This document shows, piece after piece, positions 35,865 through 44,265 of a stretch of DNA of 64,000 nt. A model generated the notes under the pieces. That model did no database searches. It had not been told where the DNA came from and was given only the letters and a program-made list of their open reading frames with translations. The stretch lies in assembly GCA_024758765.1 (NCBI GenBank), contig CP101406.1, positions 4,774,001-4,838,000 on the forward strand, given 5' to 3'. Origin of the DNA: Mycobacterium sp. SVM_VP21 (GTDB lineage: Bacteria > Actinomycetota > Actinomycetes > Mycobacteriales > Mycobacteriaceae). A program made the translations under genes and the position numbers. Position 1 is the first letter of the stretch. Each line of letters starts with the position of its first letter.

Positions 35865-35911
35865 TACTTCCTCACGTGCGCTTTGATGTTTACCCTATCC
35901 GCTGCTGCAGT

Positions 35912-37411
35912 TCAGCGTGTTTGTGTCAACTTCAGGTCAGCATCGTCACGCCGAGTGATATCGTAATCCCGCATATCCAGACGGGACAGTTCCCTGGTGA
36001 ACTGAGTCGCAAAGCCCGGATACATCGTGCCGTTATAGCCATCCTCTGTTAAATACCAGCTGCTGCAACCCGAGTTCCATGTCGTGCGTCGTAACCGCCG
36101 CTGAATATTGGAGTGGTACGCGTTTTGGCTATTCTCTTTCACATCCAGGGTATGGACTCCGTTACCTTGGTCGCGCAAGAGCTCGATCGCTTTTACGATG
36201 TAATCGATTGCCGCCTCCATATATAGAAGAGCGGAGTTGTGGCCAGGACCGGAATTAGGCCCGAAAGTGAAGAACAAATTCGGATACCCGGCCACACTCA
36301 CGCTCTTGTAGGCAAATCTCCCCTCAGACCACGCGTCTTCGAGTTTTCGCCCGTCGCGCCCCAGGATCGGAAATGGCGTACCGCGTTTACACACATCGAA
36401 GCCTGTCGCGAATACTATGCAGTCCACCTCATGCTCGATGCCGTCGGCGGTTCGAATTCCGTTCGGAGCCAGTGTGGCGATCGGCCAGCTGACGAGTTTG
36501 CAGTTATCGGCCTGGAGAGCAGGGTAATAGTCGTTAGTCATAAGCATGCGTTTGCACCCAGGTCTGAACTGCGGTGTTAGCTGACGTCTCAACCAGGTAT
36601 CCTTCACCTGCCGACGCAGATTCGCCTTCGCGGCCGCTTGGATGACAGATGTGGCAGCGGTATCCCAAACCATGCCCACGGCCATGACCTCATGCGCCCA
36701 AAACCACGCACCTCGTAGGGCCTGTTCGGTTGCCGGCATGCGCTTGAAAGTCGAACGCGCCCAGGCCGGATGCCGGAAATTCACCCTCGGTAGGACCCAG
36801 CCGGGCGTCCTCTGAAACACCTTGACCGACGCCGCCAACTGGACCAATTCGGGAACGATCTGCACAGCGCTCGCCCCGGTCCCGATAACCGCCACCCTCT
36901 TACCGCTCATGTCATAGGAGTGGTCCCACCGAGCACTGTGAATCTTTTTCCCCTCGTACGACTCGATGCCACGAATATCCGGGAAACTGGCGTCAGCAAG
37001 TGGTCCGCTAGCCATCACGACTGAACGGCCCCGATACCGCCTGCCGCCGGTCGTGTCGACAACCCACTCTCCGGCATCCTCGTCGAATTCCAGTGCACTC
37101 ACGTCCGCACCGAAATGAATGAACCTCCCAAGATCGTATTTCGCGACAATCGCGTCGATATAGGCGAGGATCTCTGCGCTCCCCGAGTATGCGCGAGTCC
37201 AGCCTGGGTTCGGCTCGAACGAGTAGGAGTACAGCAATGACGGAATGTCGCAGGCGGCGCCGGGGTAAGTGTTGTCACGCCAGGTGCCCCCGACGCGATG
37301 TGATCGCTCCAAGATGACAAAGTCGTTAACGCCCGCTTGAAGCATTCTCATCGCCGTACCGATACCCGCGAAGCCGGCGCCGACGATCAAAGTCGTTACC
37401 GTGTCCGTCAT
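35912..37411 (-). CDS. flavin-containing (Baeyer-Villiger) monooxygenase
   Basis: 499-residue BVMO. FAD site LIVGAGFAGIGTAMRML, RVGGTWRDNTYPGAACDIPS, fingerprint YEGKKIHSARWDH (Tyr replaces the first Phe), NADPH site RVAVIGTGASAVQIVPEL, GCKRMLMTNDYYPAL and TFGPNSGPGHNS. Its ATG overlaps the stop of the diiron-like gene upstream (ATGA). It is more similar in these motifs to the split BVMO than to its immediate neighbour at 34347. Three BVMO genes in one operon suggest stepwise or parallel oxidation of related ketones. Confidence 0.92.
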   Translation of the reverse strand: MTDTVTTLIVGAGFAGIGTAMRMLQAGVNDFVILERSHRVGGTWRDNTYPGAACDIPSLLYSYSFEPNPGWTRAYSGSAEILAYIDAIVAKYDLGRFIHFGADVSALEFDEDAGEWVVDTTGGRRYRGRSVVMASGPLADASFPDIRGIESYEGKKIHSARWDHSYDMSGKRVAVIGTGASAVQIVPELVQLAASVKVFQRTPGWVLPRVNFRHPAWARSTFKRMPATEQALRGAWFWAHEVMAVGMVWDTAATSVIQAAAKANLRRQVKDTWLRRQLTPQFRPGCKRMLMTNDYYPALQADNCKLVSWPIATLAPNGIRTADGIEHEVDCIVFATGFDVCKRGTPFPILGRDGRKLEDAWSEGRFAYKSVSVAGYPNLFFTFGPNSGPGHNSALLYMEAAIDYIVKAIELLRDQGNGVHTLDVKENSQNAYHSNIQRRLRRTTWNSGCSSWYLTEDGYNGTMYPGFATQFTRELSRLDMRDYDITRRDDADLKLTQTR

Positions 37412-38331
37412 TTAGCGACCGGTTCATAGGTCAGTTCATCCGTCCATGAAGGCGGTCGCCCGAGTACTTGCACGGGGAAGATGTCGATCGCATTGCCTAA
37501 GCGCTGGGAAACGAAGTGAAGGGGTTGGGACCGCTTGATCGAGGAGGACATGTGGGCCTTCAAGATGTGATATCCAGGCACCCTCCGCGTGTGCTCACTG
37601 CGGTCCCCGACATTGCCATATCGCGTCACCGCGTTGTACAGCTTCTCTTCGGATAGCCCCATCGCGTTGAGATTCATCAACATGCGCGTGAGAAGCGGTA
37701 TATACAGCAACGCGCCAGTGAGAATACGGGGGTCCATCACAGCGCCGACCGTTTGGATTGCATGGATTCGCATGGGACTGGCGCCGAGGTCATTCAGGAC
37801 TTGAAAACCTACTGCAAGGTGCCGCGATTCGTCGCTGTTGACCTTATTGAATACTTCCCCGCAAATTGGGTCGTCGACCTCATCAAGGAGAAATTTCAGC
37901 AGGGCCCCGTCCAGCGCGGTCTCCAGTGCGGGAATCGCGGCGCCGATGACAGTCAGAGGAAGAGCCTCAGCGTACCGATCTAGCCACTCGATCACGAGAC
38001 GGATGTTCTTATTCGGTACAGGCTTTTCGCCTTCCTCGATCATGCCCCAGCGACGCATCAGAGCAAGTTCGGCGTTGGCGTGACGCTGCTCCTCGGCGTG
38101 AAAGTAACGGTAAATGTCTCCGAGCGCTTCGAAGGGCGCCTTCGGGGCCATCGCAGCAAAGGCGCGCGCTCCGACATGCTCAATCCACACCACGTCGGAC
38201 ATGAATTGCTTGAGTTTGGGACGCTGTTCGTCGGTGATCAACTCCGCACCAGGGGCGCCCCAATCGATATCGGCGAGAGCCCATTGCTTGTTCTTGATCG
38301 TCTCGAGCATGTCGCTATATGCGAACGCCAT
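37408..38331 (-). CDS. ferritin-like diiron protein, putative oxygenase
   Basis: 307-residue helical protein with the carboxylate/His pattern of ferritin-like diiron enzymes: VWIEHVGARAF near residue 48, FHAEEQRHANAELAL near 76, ALETALDGALL near 135, and NSDESRHLAVGFQ near 167 (two ExxH-type motifs plus extra Glu). I infer a diiron oxygenase or hydroxylase, possibly making the alcohols or ketones used by the neighbours. It sits 2 bp from the SDR stop and overlaps the next BVMO by 4 bp, so is tightly co-expressed. Subfamily not assigned. Confidence 0.72.
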   Translation of the reverse strand: MAFAYSDMLETIKNKQWALADIDWGAPGAELITDEQRPKLKQFMSDVVWIEHVGARAFAAMAPKAPFEALGDIYRYFHAEEQRHANAELALMRRWGMIEEGEKPVPNKNIRLVIEWLDRYAEALPLTVIGAAIPALETALDGALLKFLLDEVDDPICGEVFNKVNSDESRHLAVGFQVLNDLGASPMRIHAIQTVGAVMDPRILTGALLYIPLLTRMLMNLNAMGLSEEKLYNAVTRYGNVGDRSEHTRRVPGYHILKAHMSSSIKRSQPLHFVSQRLGNAIDIFPVQVLGRPPSWTDELTYEPVAK

Positions 38332-38332
38332 T

Positions 38333-39199
38333 TCACTGCTCCCTCTGTTCGGCTGGATCGTTCCATGAGGCCACGCGCTCCACCAGCCCCAACGCCCGCG
38401 TAAACTGACCGGGTAAAGCTCTTTTCAGTTGCCACAAAATTTTCGCGTCCAGTTGGGGCACTACATAGATTTGTCCGCGATCGTGCGCGTTCAAGGTCGT
38501 TCGAGCCACTTGATCCGGCGAAATGCCGGTCCACCTCATCAGGTTGGTCGCGAGTTTCGCCGCCGACTCCTCAATCTGAGGATTTTTGGCGATGTTCGTC
38601 TTGACGAAGGTGGGGCAAAGCACTGTGACATTGACGTTAGTACCGCTCAGTTCGGCCGCCAAGGTCTCGGACAGAGCGAGCACTCCGGCCTTACTCACGT
38701 TGTATGCCCCCATTCGGGGCGCCGAGCCGAAACTCGCGGCGGACGCCACATTGATCACTCCGCCACGGCCGTTGCTCCGGAGCCGGGGAACGAAAGTCTC
38801 GCACCCGTAGATAACACCCCAAAGGTTGACAGAAATCGCAGCGTTCCAGTCCTCGACCGACGTAGCGCCGATGCGATTGCCGCCCGCACCGATTCCGGCG
38901 TTGTTGATCACCAGGCTCGCCGCCTTGCCAAACCAGTCTTCACTGGCATCAGCGAGGTTACGGACCTGCTCAAGGTCGGTGACGTCGCATACGACGTCGA
39001 AACCCTCGCCGCCGGCCTGCCTCACCAACTCGGCCGACTCTTTCGCAGTGATGGGGTCTTTGTCCGCACACACAACACGTCCACCTCGGCGTGCAAGCTC
39101 AACGGCGAACGCGCGGCCGATACCGCTCCCTGCGCCTGTGACTACTGCGTGGGCGCGGTGGGTTCTACCTGGTGAACTACCGAACGGCAAGAACCTCAT
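38333..39199 (-). CDS. short-chain dehydrogenase/reductase
   Basis: 288-residue NAD(P)-dependent SDR. Cofactor motif VVTGAGSGIGRA at residues ~19-30, NNAGIGAGG near 100, catalytic Ser in NVASAASFGS and Tyr/Lys in GAYNVSKAGVLA. The C-terminal extension (WQLKRALPGQFTRALGLVERV) is typical of mycobacterial SDRs acting on lipid alcohols or ketones. The frame is open upstream to 39697, but the ATG at 39199, with GAAAGG nine bases before it, is the believable start. First gene of the operon, divergent from a TetR regulator; likely makes the ketone substrate of the BVMOs. Confidence 0.9.
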   Translation of the reverse strand: MRFLPFGSSPGRTHRAHAVVTGAGSGIGRAFAVELARRGGRVVCADKDPITAKESAELVRQAGGEGFDVVCDVTDLEQVRNLADASEDWFGKAASLVINNAGIGAGGNRIGATSVEDWNAAISVNLWGVIYGCETFVPRLRSNGRGGVINVASAASFGSAPRMGAYNVSKAGVLALSETLAAELSGTNVNVTVLCPTFVKTNIAKNPQIEESAAKLATNLMRWTGISPDQVARTTLNAHDRGQIYVVPQLDAKILWQLKRALPGQFTRALGLVERVASWNDPAEQREQ

Positions 39200-39265
39200 C
39201 TGCTTGCCTTTCGGATCGCGACACTGATTTCCGGTGCGGGAGACCATTGATTTGGGGGCATCAGC

Positions 39266-39296
39266 CACCATTGGTGTCGCATGCCACCAGTTTGGT
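39266..39296. promoter_or_regulatory. candidate TetR operators between SDR and tetR
   Basis: Two similar palindromes lie in the 120-bp divergent gap: CACCA-T-TGGTG (39266-39276) and ACCA-GTT-TGGT (39286-39296). Their centres are 20 bp apart, two helical turns, so dimers on the same DNA face could repress both promoters. Not tested. Confidence 0.5.
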
Positions 39297-39319
39297 CGTG
39301 AGCCCGACGTTTTGTCAAG

Positions 39320-39961
39320 ATGTTTGATGTGCGGTCGAGAAACACGCGCTGGGGTGGTCGGACCGGTGCTGAGCGTCGAGCAGAGCGACGGCAGCAATTG
39401 ATCGAGGCTGCGACCGAGATTTGGAGTGAGAGCGGTTGGGCCGCAGTGACTATGCGCGGCGTGTGCGCCCGGACAGGGCTCAACGATCGATACTTCTACG
39501 AGGACTTCAAGACGCGCGAGGATCTTCTCGTCGCAGCGTGGGATGGCGTTCGCAATGACATGCTCGGCGAGGTTTCCGCGCTCTTCGACGAGCGTGTGGA
39601 TCGGCCGCCGATCGAAACCATCACCGCGGCGATCGCCATCGTGGTCGACCGGATCGCACGCGATCCTGGCCGGGCGCACATCCTCCTCGCTCAGCATGTA
39701 GGTAGCTCACCGCTGCAAGATCGCCGCGCTGTGGCGCTGCAGGAGGCAACGCAGTTGGTCGTCGAGGCAAGCCGGCCACATCTCAGAGAAGACGCCGACG
39801 AGACGGCCCTTCGTATGGACACTTTGGTTGCGGTGGGGGGGTTCGTCGAAGTCATCACGGCCTGGCACTCCGGTTTGCTCGCGGTGACCGAAAAGGAAGT
39901 GGTCGCGCACACGAGCCGACTGGCTGAAACCTTGGCTCAACGCTACGTCGTCAGCGGCTGA
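39320..39961 (+). CDS. TetR-family transcriptional regulator
   Basis: 213-residue TetR protein. The N-terminal helix-turn-helix (RRQQLIEAATEIWSESGWAAVTM, then CARTGLNDRYFYEDFKTREDLL) occupies residues ~20-75; the C-terminal ~130 residues form the variable ligand-binding/dimer domain. Transcribed divergently from the SDR-BVMO operon with two palindromes in the shared promoter, so it most likely represses that operon until a lipid or ketone inducer binds. Converges on the diiron-like hydrolase gene across a hairpin terminator. Confidence 0.9.
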   Translation: MFDVRSRNTRWGGRTGAERRAERRQQLIEAATEIWSESGWAAVTMRGVCARTGLNDRYFYEDFKTREDLLVAAWDGVRNDMLGEVSALFDERVDRPPIETITAAIAIVVDRIARDPGRAHILLAQHVGSSPLQDRRAVALQEATQLVVEASRPHLREDADETALRMDTLVAVGGFVEVITAWHSGLLAVTEKEVVAHTSRLAETLAQRYVVSG

Positions 39962-40073
39962 GGCTTAACCTTTCCGTGAGTTTCGAGGCCGACTGCACTT
40001 GTCTGTATGACTGTCGCCTTGACCCGCCACCGGGCATCCAATCCGTGACGACAGGCGCGCTGTCGATTGTTTG

Positions 40074-40116
40074 GAGGAACGACGCAGAAACAGTGTCTTT
40101 CTGCGTCGCCCTCCTC
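40074..40116. terminator. bidirectional hairpin terminator
   Basis: GAGGA-AC-GACGCAGAAA pairs with TTTCTGCGTC-GCC-TCCTC around the loop CAGTGTC. The interrupted 15-bp stem lies between the convergent tetR (ends 39961) and metal-dependent hydrolase gene (ends 40128). On the plus strand the run TTT within the arm is the only T-tract. Confidence 0.7.
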
Positions 40117-40127
40117 ACGCACTTTTG

Positions 40128-40997
40128 CTACCCCGGCTGAGCGATGACCTTCTGTGAGCCGTCTTGGTCGAACAGTTCCTTGCTCCATCGCTCCAGGACC
40201 GCGGTGCTGTCCCAATCATCAGGGTGGAAGCCGGGGCGGTTGTACGAACGGAATCGCTGCAGCGCATCGGCGGTGAACATCGGGGTGCGACTGAAGCGAC
40301 GTAGGCTACGCACCAACGTGACCGGGTTATACGAGGCCTTGTCAGAGGCCATCGACAGCGCAGTCTGCAGAATGAGTTCGCCGAACAGAATTGCAGAGGC
40401 GATCCGCATGCCCCGTACGCGGGTGCGCTCGGTGCCTCCAATCAGCCGATAGGCGTCGAAGGCGACGGCTTTGTGCTCCGACTCCTCGAACGCATGCCAC
40501 AGCAGAATCGGTCGAACCTCTGTCTGTCCGATGAGCTTCTGCGCGTCATCGCTGGTGAGAATGATTTCAGCGAGCGTCGCGGTGTAGTGCTCCAATGCAG
40601 AGGTCATCGACAGCCGCATTTCTGGCGAAAAGCGCCGCTCCAATCGCTTGATCAGGCGTGCGACGTGGCGGTCGATCCGCGCGGTCGGATAACCCATGGC
40701 CTGGAGCCGTTCGTTGAGGAGCCGATGCTGGTGTCGGTGTGTGGCCTCTTGCCCGATGAAACCCTTGACCGCTGTCAGCAATTGGGGATCGTCGATGGAA
40801 CTCTGGAAATACTTGACCGAGCGGATGAAGAAGTCTTCCCCTTCCGGGAAGGTCGCAGAAAGCACCGAGATGAAATGGCTCATCACCAGGTCGCCATCCA
40901 CGAAGTGTCGCCGCTTCGTGGAGGTGGGCATGGGGAAACGAACGCGCCGGGGTTTTGGCAATACACGGCTCTTGGTCGAGGCTCGATCTTCCGGCAT
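40128..40997 (-). CDS. PF10118-type metal-dependent hydrolase-like protein
   Basis: 289-residue helical protein of the 'predicted metal-dependent hydrolase' family (PF10118). Acidic/His clusters that probably bind two metals: FPEGEDFFIRSVKYF near residue 50, FIGQEATHRHQHRLLNERL near 80-98, ALEHYTATLAEIIL near 133, and WHAFEESEHKAVAFDAY near 165. This resembles ferritin-like diiron sites, so an oxygenase is possible despite the family name. Divergent from its own adjacent TetR-like regulator, 73 bp apart. Substrate unknown. Confidence 0.82.
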   Translation of the reverse strand: MPEDRASTKSRVLPKPRRVRFPMPTSTKRRHFVDGDLVMSHFISVLSATFPEGEDFFIRSVKYFQSSIDDPQLLTAVKGFIGQEATHRHQHRLLNERLQAMGYPTARIDRHVARLIKRLERRFSPEMRLSMTSALEHYTATLAEIILTSDDAQKLIGQTEVRPILLWHAFEESEHKAVAFDAYRLIGGTERTRVRGMRIASAILFGELILQTALSMASDKASYNPVTLVRSLRRFSRTPMFTADALQRFRSYNRPGFHPDDWDSTAVLERWSKELFDQDGSQKVIAQPG

Positions 40998-41070
40998 CTT
41001 GACGGGGTCCTTCCTCCGTTGCGTGATCTGACTTTAGGCCTTGTCACATGAGACTGCCAGAATGTAGGGC

Positions 41071-41760
41071 ATGAGTCCAGCACGTGTTTATGGCGGGCTG
41101 TCCGCAACTCAACGCGATGCGCAGCGCCGCGCACTGCTGATTGACGCCGCGGTCGCGCTCATGGGCAAGCAGGGAGCCGCCGCGTGCACCGTGACCGCTG
41201 TGTGTACGGAGTCAGGAGTGACGAGCCGGTACTTCTACCAGCAGTTTCGCGACAGAGACGCGCTCCTGCGTGCGATGTTCACCAAGATCTCCACCACCTT
41301 CCAAGCCGTGATCACCAAGGCGATACCGGATGACACCGTTGCTCCTCAAGAACTCGCTTACGCTCCGATAAAGGCCCTGGTTCAGATGATCGAGAACGAT
41401 CCCAGCATGGCCCGCATATTGTTTGTCGAATCGGGCGCTGAACCCCTGCTTCGGCAGCTGCGAAGCGAACTGATGTCCGAATTTGCGGAGCTCGTCCTCA
41501 GAGAGGCCCGCCTGCATCTCGATATACCCAGCGAGGTGATTCAGGTCGCAGATCTCGCCGCTACCTACGGTGTCGGGGGCCTGTTCGAGATTCTCCGTCG
41601 CTGGATAGACGGACAACTAAACCTATCGACCGAAGTGCTTATCGAGCATTGTGCGGGTTTTCTCGGCAGTCTTGGCCTGTATACCCTCGGCCAGAAACCT
41701 GACCCGGCCGCTTCGCACATCCAGGTCGATATCAACTCCCCGGCGGGCCACAACAGATGA
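41071..41760 (+). CDS. TetR-family transcriptional regulator
   Basis: 229-residue TetR protein: helix-turn-helix LLIDAAVALMGKQGAAACTVTAVCTESGVTSRYFYQQFRDRDALL at residues ~23-70 (shown across two helices), followed by a ligand-binding domain with YGVGGLFEILRRWIDGQL. It lies head to head with the PF10118 gene and is its likely regulator. It converges on the hotdog-fold gene region. Similar in layout to the other TetR at 39320 but clearly distinct in sequence. Confidence 0.9.
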   Translation: MSPARVYGGLSATQRDAQRRALLIDAAVALMGKQGAAACTVTAVCTESGVTSRYFYQQFRDRDALLRAMFTKISTTFQAVITKAIPDDTVAPQELAYAPIKALVQMIENDPSMARILFVESGAEPLLRQLRSELMSEFAELVLREARLHLDIPSEVIQVADLAATYGVGGLFEILRRWIDGQLNLSTEVLIEHCAGFLGSLGLYTLGQKPDPAASHIQVDINSPAGHNR

Positions 41761-41922
41761 GACCGGCGGTATTTTCGCCGACACGCTGCGGCGTCACGCT
41801 ACCGAAGGCTGGTACACCACGATGTGGTCGAGTACGCGTTTGCTTAGCAAACCCCCTGTCGGCCCCGGTTCAATCCTGAGCAGCCTGCGCCGGTTGAAAA
41901 ATGAGCAGATTTACGGGTTGAG

Positions 41923-42483
41923 TCATCCTTCCCAGGGTGGTCGCGCAGTGCAGCGTATTGACGACGCCTTCTGTATGGAGCTAGTGAAGTGATCCAGCGT
42001 GACGACGACGAATAACCCGGACGCGGACGCGACCAGCTGGCCGGTGGCTTCCTCGCGCAATTCTGTCCGCACTTCGAGTTTCCGGCCGGTTCTGGACACG
42101 AGCTCCGCGCTGACCTCGTAGGGAACCCCCAGCAATACCGGCGCGAAGAACTCGGTGTCGAGCTTACGGGTGACGGCCATCTCACCGACGACGTAGAGCA
42201 GCATGCCCACCGTGTCGTCAAGAACCGTCATGACTGCGCCGCCATGTGCGATCCCGGGTGCGCCGCGATGTCGGCCGTCGAAGATATGCCTGGCGCCCAC
42301 CCCGTCGCCACGCCGACGCGCTCGCAGGCGATGACCGTGCGGATTGTCTGTGCCGCAACCAAGGCACCACGGATGGTGCGCATCGAGGTAGTCGCCGTCG
42401 GCGGCGATAACACGATTCTGAAAGTTATGCCACCACGCGATGGCCGAATCTTCTTCCGCTTGCTCGTCGATGACGAAATCCTC
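41923..42483 (-). CDS. hotdog-fold thioesterase-like protein, start unclear
   Basis: An open minus-strand frame of ~186 codons encodes a PaaI/4HBT-type hotdog protein: WCLGCGTDNPHGHRL near the N-terminus, then GIAHGGAVMTVLDDTVGMLL (the helix with catalytic Asp/Glu region) and EFFAPVLLGVPYEV. The conserved CLGCG segment lies upstream of the only standard start codon (GTG at 42300), and no ATG, GTG or TTG exists between that segment and an in-frame TAG at 42484-42486. Either the gene has lost its start or a sequence error hides it. It would hydrolyse an acyl-CoA thioester. Confidence 0.6.
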   Translation of the reverse strand, partial: EDFVIDEQAEEDSAIAWWHNFQNRVIAADGDYLDAHHPWCLGCGTDNPHGHRLRARRRGDGVGARHIFDGRHRGAPGIAHGGAVMTVLDDTVGMLLYVVGEMAVTRKLDTEFFAPVLLGVPYEVSAELVSRTGRKLEVRTELREEATGQLVASASGLFVVVTLDHFTSSIQKASSIRCTARPPWEG

Positions 42484-42630
42484 CTAAATAGGACCACGCA
42501 GTGCATGGACCACCATGCGACTGAAGAACTGCGCCGACGTCGGCTGGGCTGATCGCCCGAAGACAGTATGTAAAGGACTCGTTAGCCCGCCGAGATCATC
42601 GCTGCGGTACACCTTCCAGTTCCGTCACTA

Positions 42631-42891
42631 TCAGCCATTTGGTCCTGCCCCGCAATACGCCCTCGACGCTGTCGCCGCATAGCTCGCCCGATAATGCTCG
42701 GGGTCGTCGTCGGTGCTATAGGGGTCATACCAAATCCTGTCCCCCACAGCGGTGACGGTCAACCTCGCCTTCTGCACAAGGGTCACGAACGTCACCGACC
42801 GCGTTCTGGGCGAAGCGCTGAACATCGTCATGCTGCCAATCGAGAAACCAGTAGTCTTCAGGAAACTCGATTGATTTGAAGTGCCACTCAC
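42631..42891 (-). pseudogene. 5' remnant of a transglutaminase-like gene
   Basis: The GTG at 42891 overlaps the BtrH_N stop (GTGA). The product begins like the intact transglutaminase-like protein at 12530 (MSG...), but FLDWQHDDVQRFAQNAVGDV is read in a second frame and DRIWYDPYSTDDDPEHYRAS...SRAYC in the first, so at least two frameshifts have occurred. Homology ends exactly after the Cys that aligns with the proposed nucleophile, and the frame stops at 42631. About 60% of the gene is missing. Confidence 0.8.
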
Positions 42892-43988
42892 AGATAGCCT
42901 TTCAGATGAGCTTCGATGCCGGTATCGACAGTGCCAACGGATCGACTGGCCGTTTCGAGGGCTTCGACGAGGCGCGTTTCGGCGTCCGGGATCGTCGCGG
43001 CGACTTTGGCCGCAGCTAGACTACGACTCCGTAGCGATGTGCCGGCATCCGTGGCTGCGGCCGCAAGCGTAGACCACGCTTTGGAAGCATGTCGGGCCGC
43101 GGCAGCCGCTTCGGCAGTGGCGGCGTCATCTAGGAGATCGGCGATGTTCTGGCAACCGTCTGCCTGCAGCGTACGAAAGAGCCCGCCGCCGGTACCGGCT
43201 TTCTCGATGAACGCCCCGAGCCCGAACAATGCCGCGGTCAGGGCATCGTCATCGAACAGCGTTGGCCAATGCCCTACGTCATCGGCGAAGTCCTGCACAC
43301 CCTTCAAACCGGAAGATTCGACTTCAGCTGCCTCGATGCGCAGTAGCGGCGCACCTACGGCACCGCCGCGCATGAACGCTGCGCTCGCGGCGAGTGCAGC
43401 GGCCGCGATCGGCCCAAGGTCTGGCACTCGCTCTGGCCAGTCGACGTGATATGTGGTGTGCCGGGTAGGTGTGGGAAACCCGACCGAGGACCGCGCCCGG
43501 CGTAGGTCGTCGTAGGCCACCGTCTGGGTTGTCTCGCGGTCATTATCGACCACATAGGCGACCCGTTGTTCGTCATCGTATCCGGTGATGACAATGTCGT
43601 GACGGCTCATGTGCAATCGGACGCGCAGGTAAGGAAGTTCGCCGATGTCAGCCCAGACCATGACGGGTCGACCTTTGTCGATTTCGTCGGTCACAAATGC
43701 CCATCCCACGTCCGGGTCATCGGTCGATCGCACGACGAACTTTGCGCCAACCCGGGAGAGGTAATCTTGTTCCAGGTCGCTTCCTCGTCCTACCAGGTAC
43801 ACCTGGGGGAACAACTGCGTAGAGCGGACGTACGAGAAGTCCAAGGCTCCGCCGAGGGTGAAGACCAATCCTTCACTGAGTGCTTCTGTCCCCCATCCGA
43901 GTTGGGCCCATTCAGTAAGGTCACGAAGCGCACCGGAACCACAGTGCCCTCCCCTCCTATGGGGATAGGGAATTTGAATCCTCGTCAT
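42888..43988 (-). CDS. BtrH_N / DUF4872-type acyltransferase-like protein
   Basis: 366-residue protein. Residues 1-~130 match the BtrH_N domain (papain-like fold), with RRGGHCGSGALRDLTEW (His15-Cys16), LSEGLVFTLGGALDF and VGRGSDLEQDYLSRVG. Residues ~150-365 match the helical DUF4872 partner domain (SRHDIVITGYDD, VAYVVDNDRETTQTV, then Ala-rich helices). BtrH in butirosin biosynthesis transfers an acyl group from an acyl carrier protein to an amine. ATG at 43988 has AGAGGAAG upstream; the frame extends 9 codons further. A stub of a paralogue follows the acyl-CoA dehydrogenase at 16057. An amide-forming acyl transfer onto a lipid or amine is my inference. Confidence 0.82.
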   Translation of the reverse strand: MTRIQIPYPHRRGGHCGSGALRDLTEWAQLGWGTEALSEGLVFTLGGALDFSYVRSTQLFPQVYLVGRGSDLEQDYLSRVGAKFVVRSTDDPDVGWAFVTDEIDKGRPVMVWADIGELPYLRVRLHMSRHDIVITGYDDEQRVAYVVDNDRETTQTVAYDDLRRARSSVGFPTPTRHTTYHVDWPERVPDLGPIAAAALAASAAFMRGGAVGAPLLRIEAAEVESSGLKGVQDFADDVGHWPTLFDDDALTAALFGLGAFIEKAGTGGGLFRTLQADGCQNIADLLDDAATAEAAAAARHASKAWSTLAAAATDAGTSLRSRSLAAAKVAATIPDAETRLVEALETASRSVGTVDTGIEAHLKGYL

Positions 43989-44265
43989 CGCCGCTTCCTC
44001 TCTTGTCAGTAGCACTGTTGAGACTCGTCAAAAGCTACGTTTCATCACGGCTTCCCGGCTGACAGTAGGTGCCAACACCAACACGCGTGACCGCAGCCAA
44101 CCTCAGCCGCGCATCTCGACCGCCTATGGCGATGGGGCACATTGACTTTCGATCGCTAGTCCTGCATCAACACGTCAACGGTAAGAGCCACAGACGCGCA
44201 GCACTCAACCGTTGTACTCAGCTCGCTTGCTCCCGTGGTCGCGCTCCCGCGCTTCGGCTGCTTTA

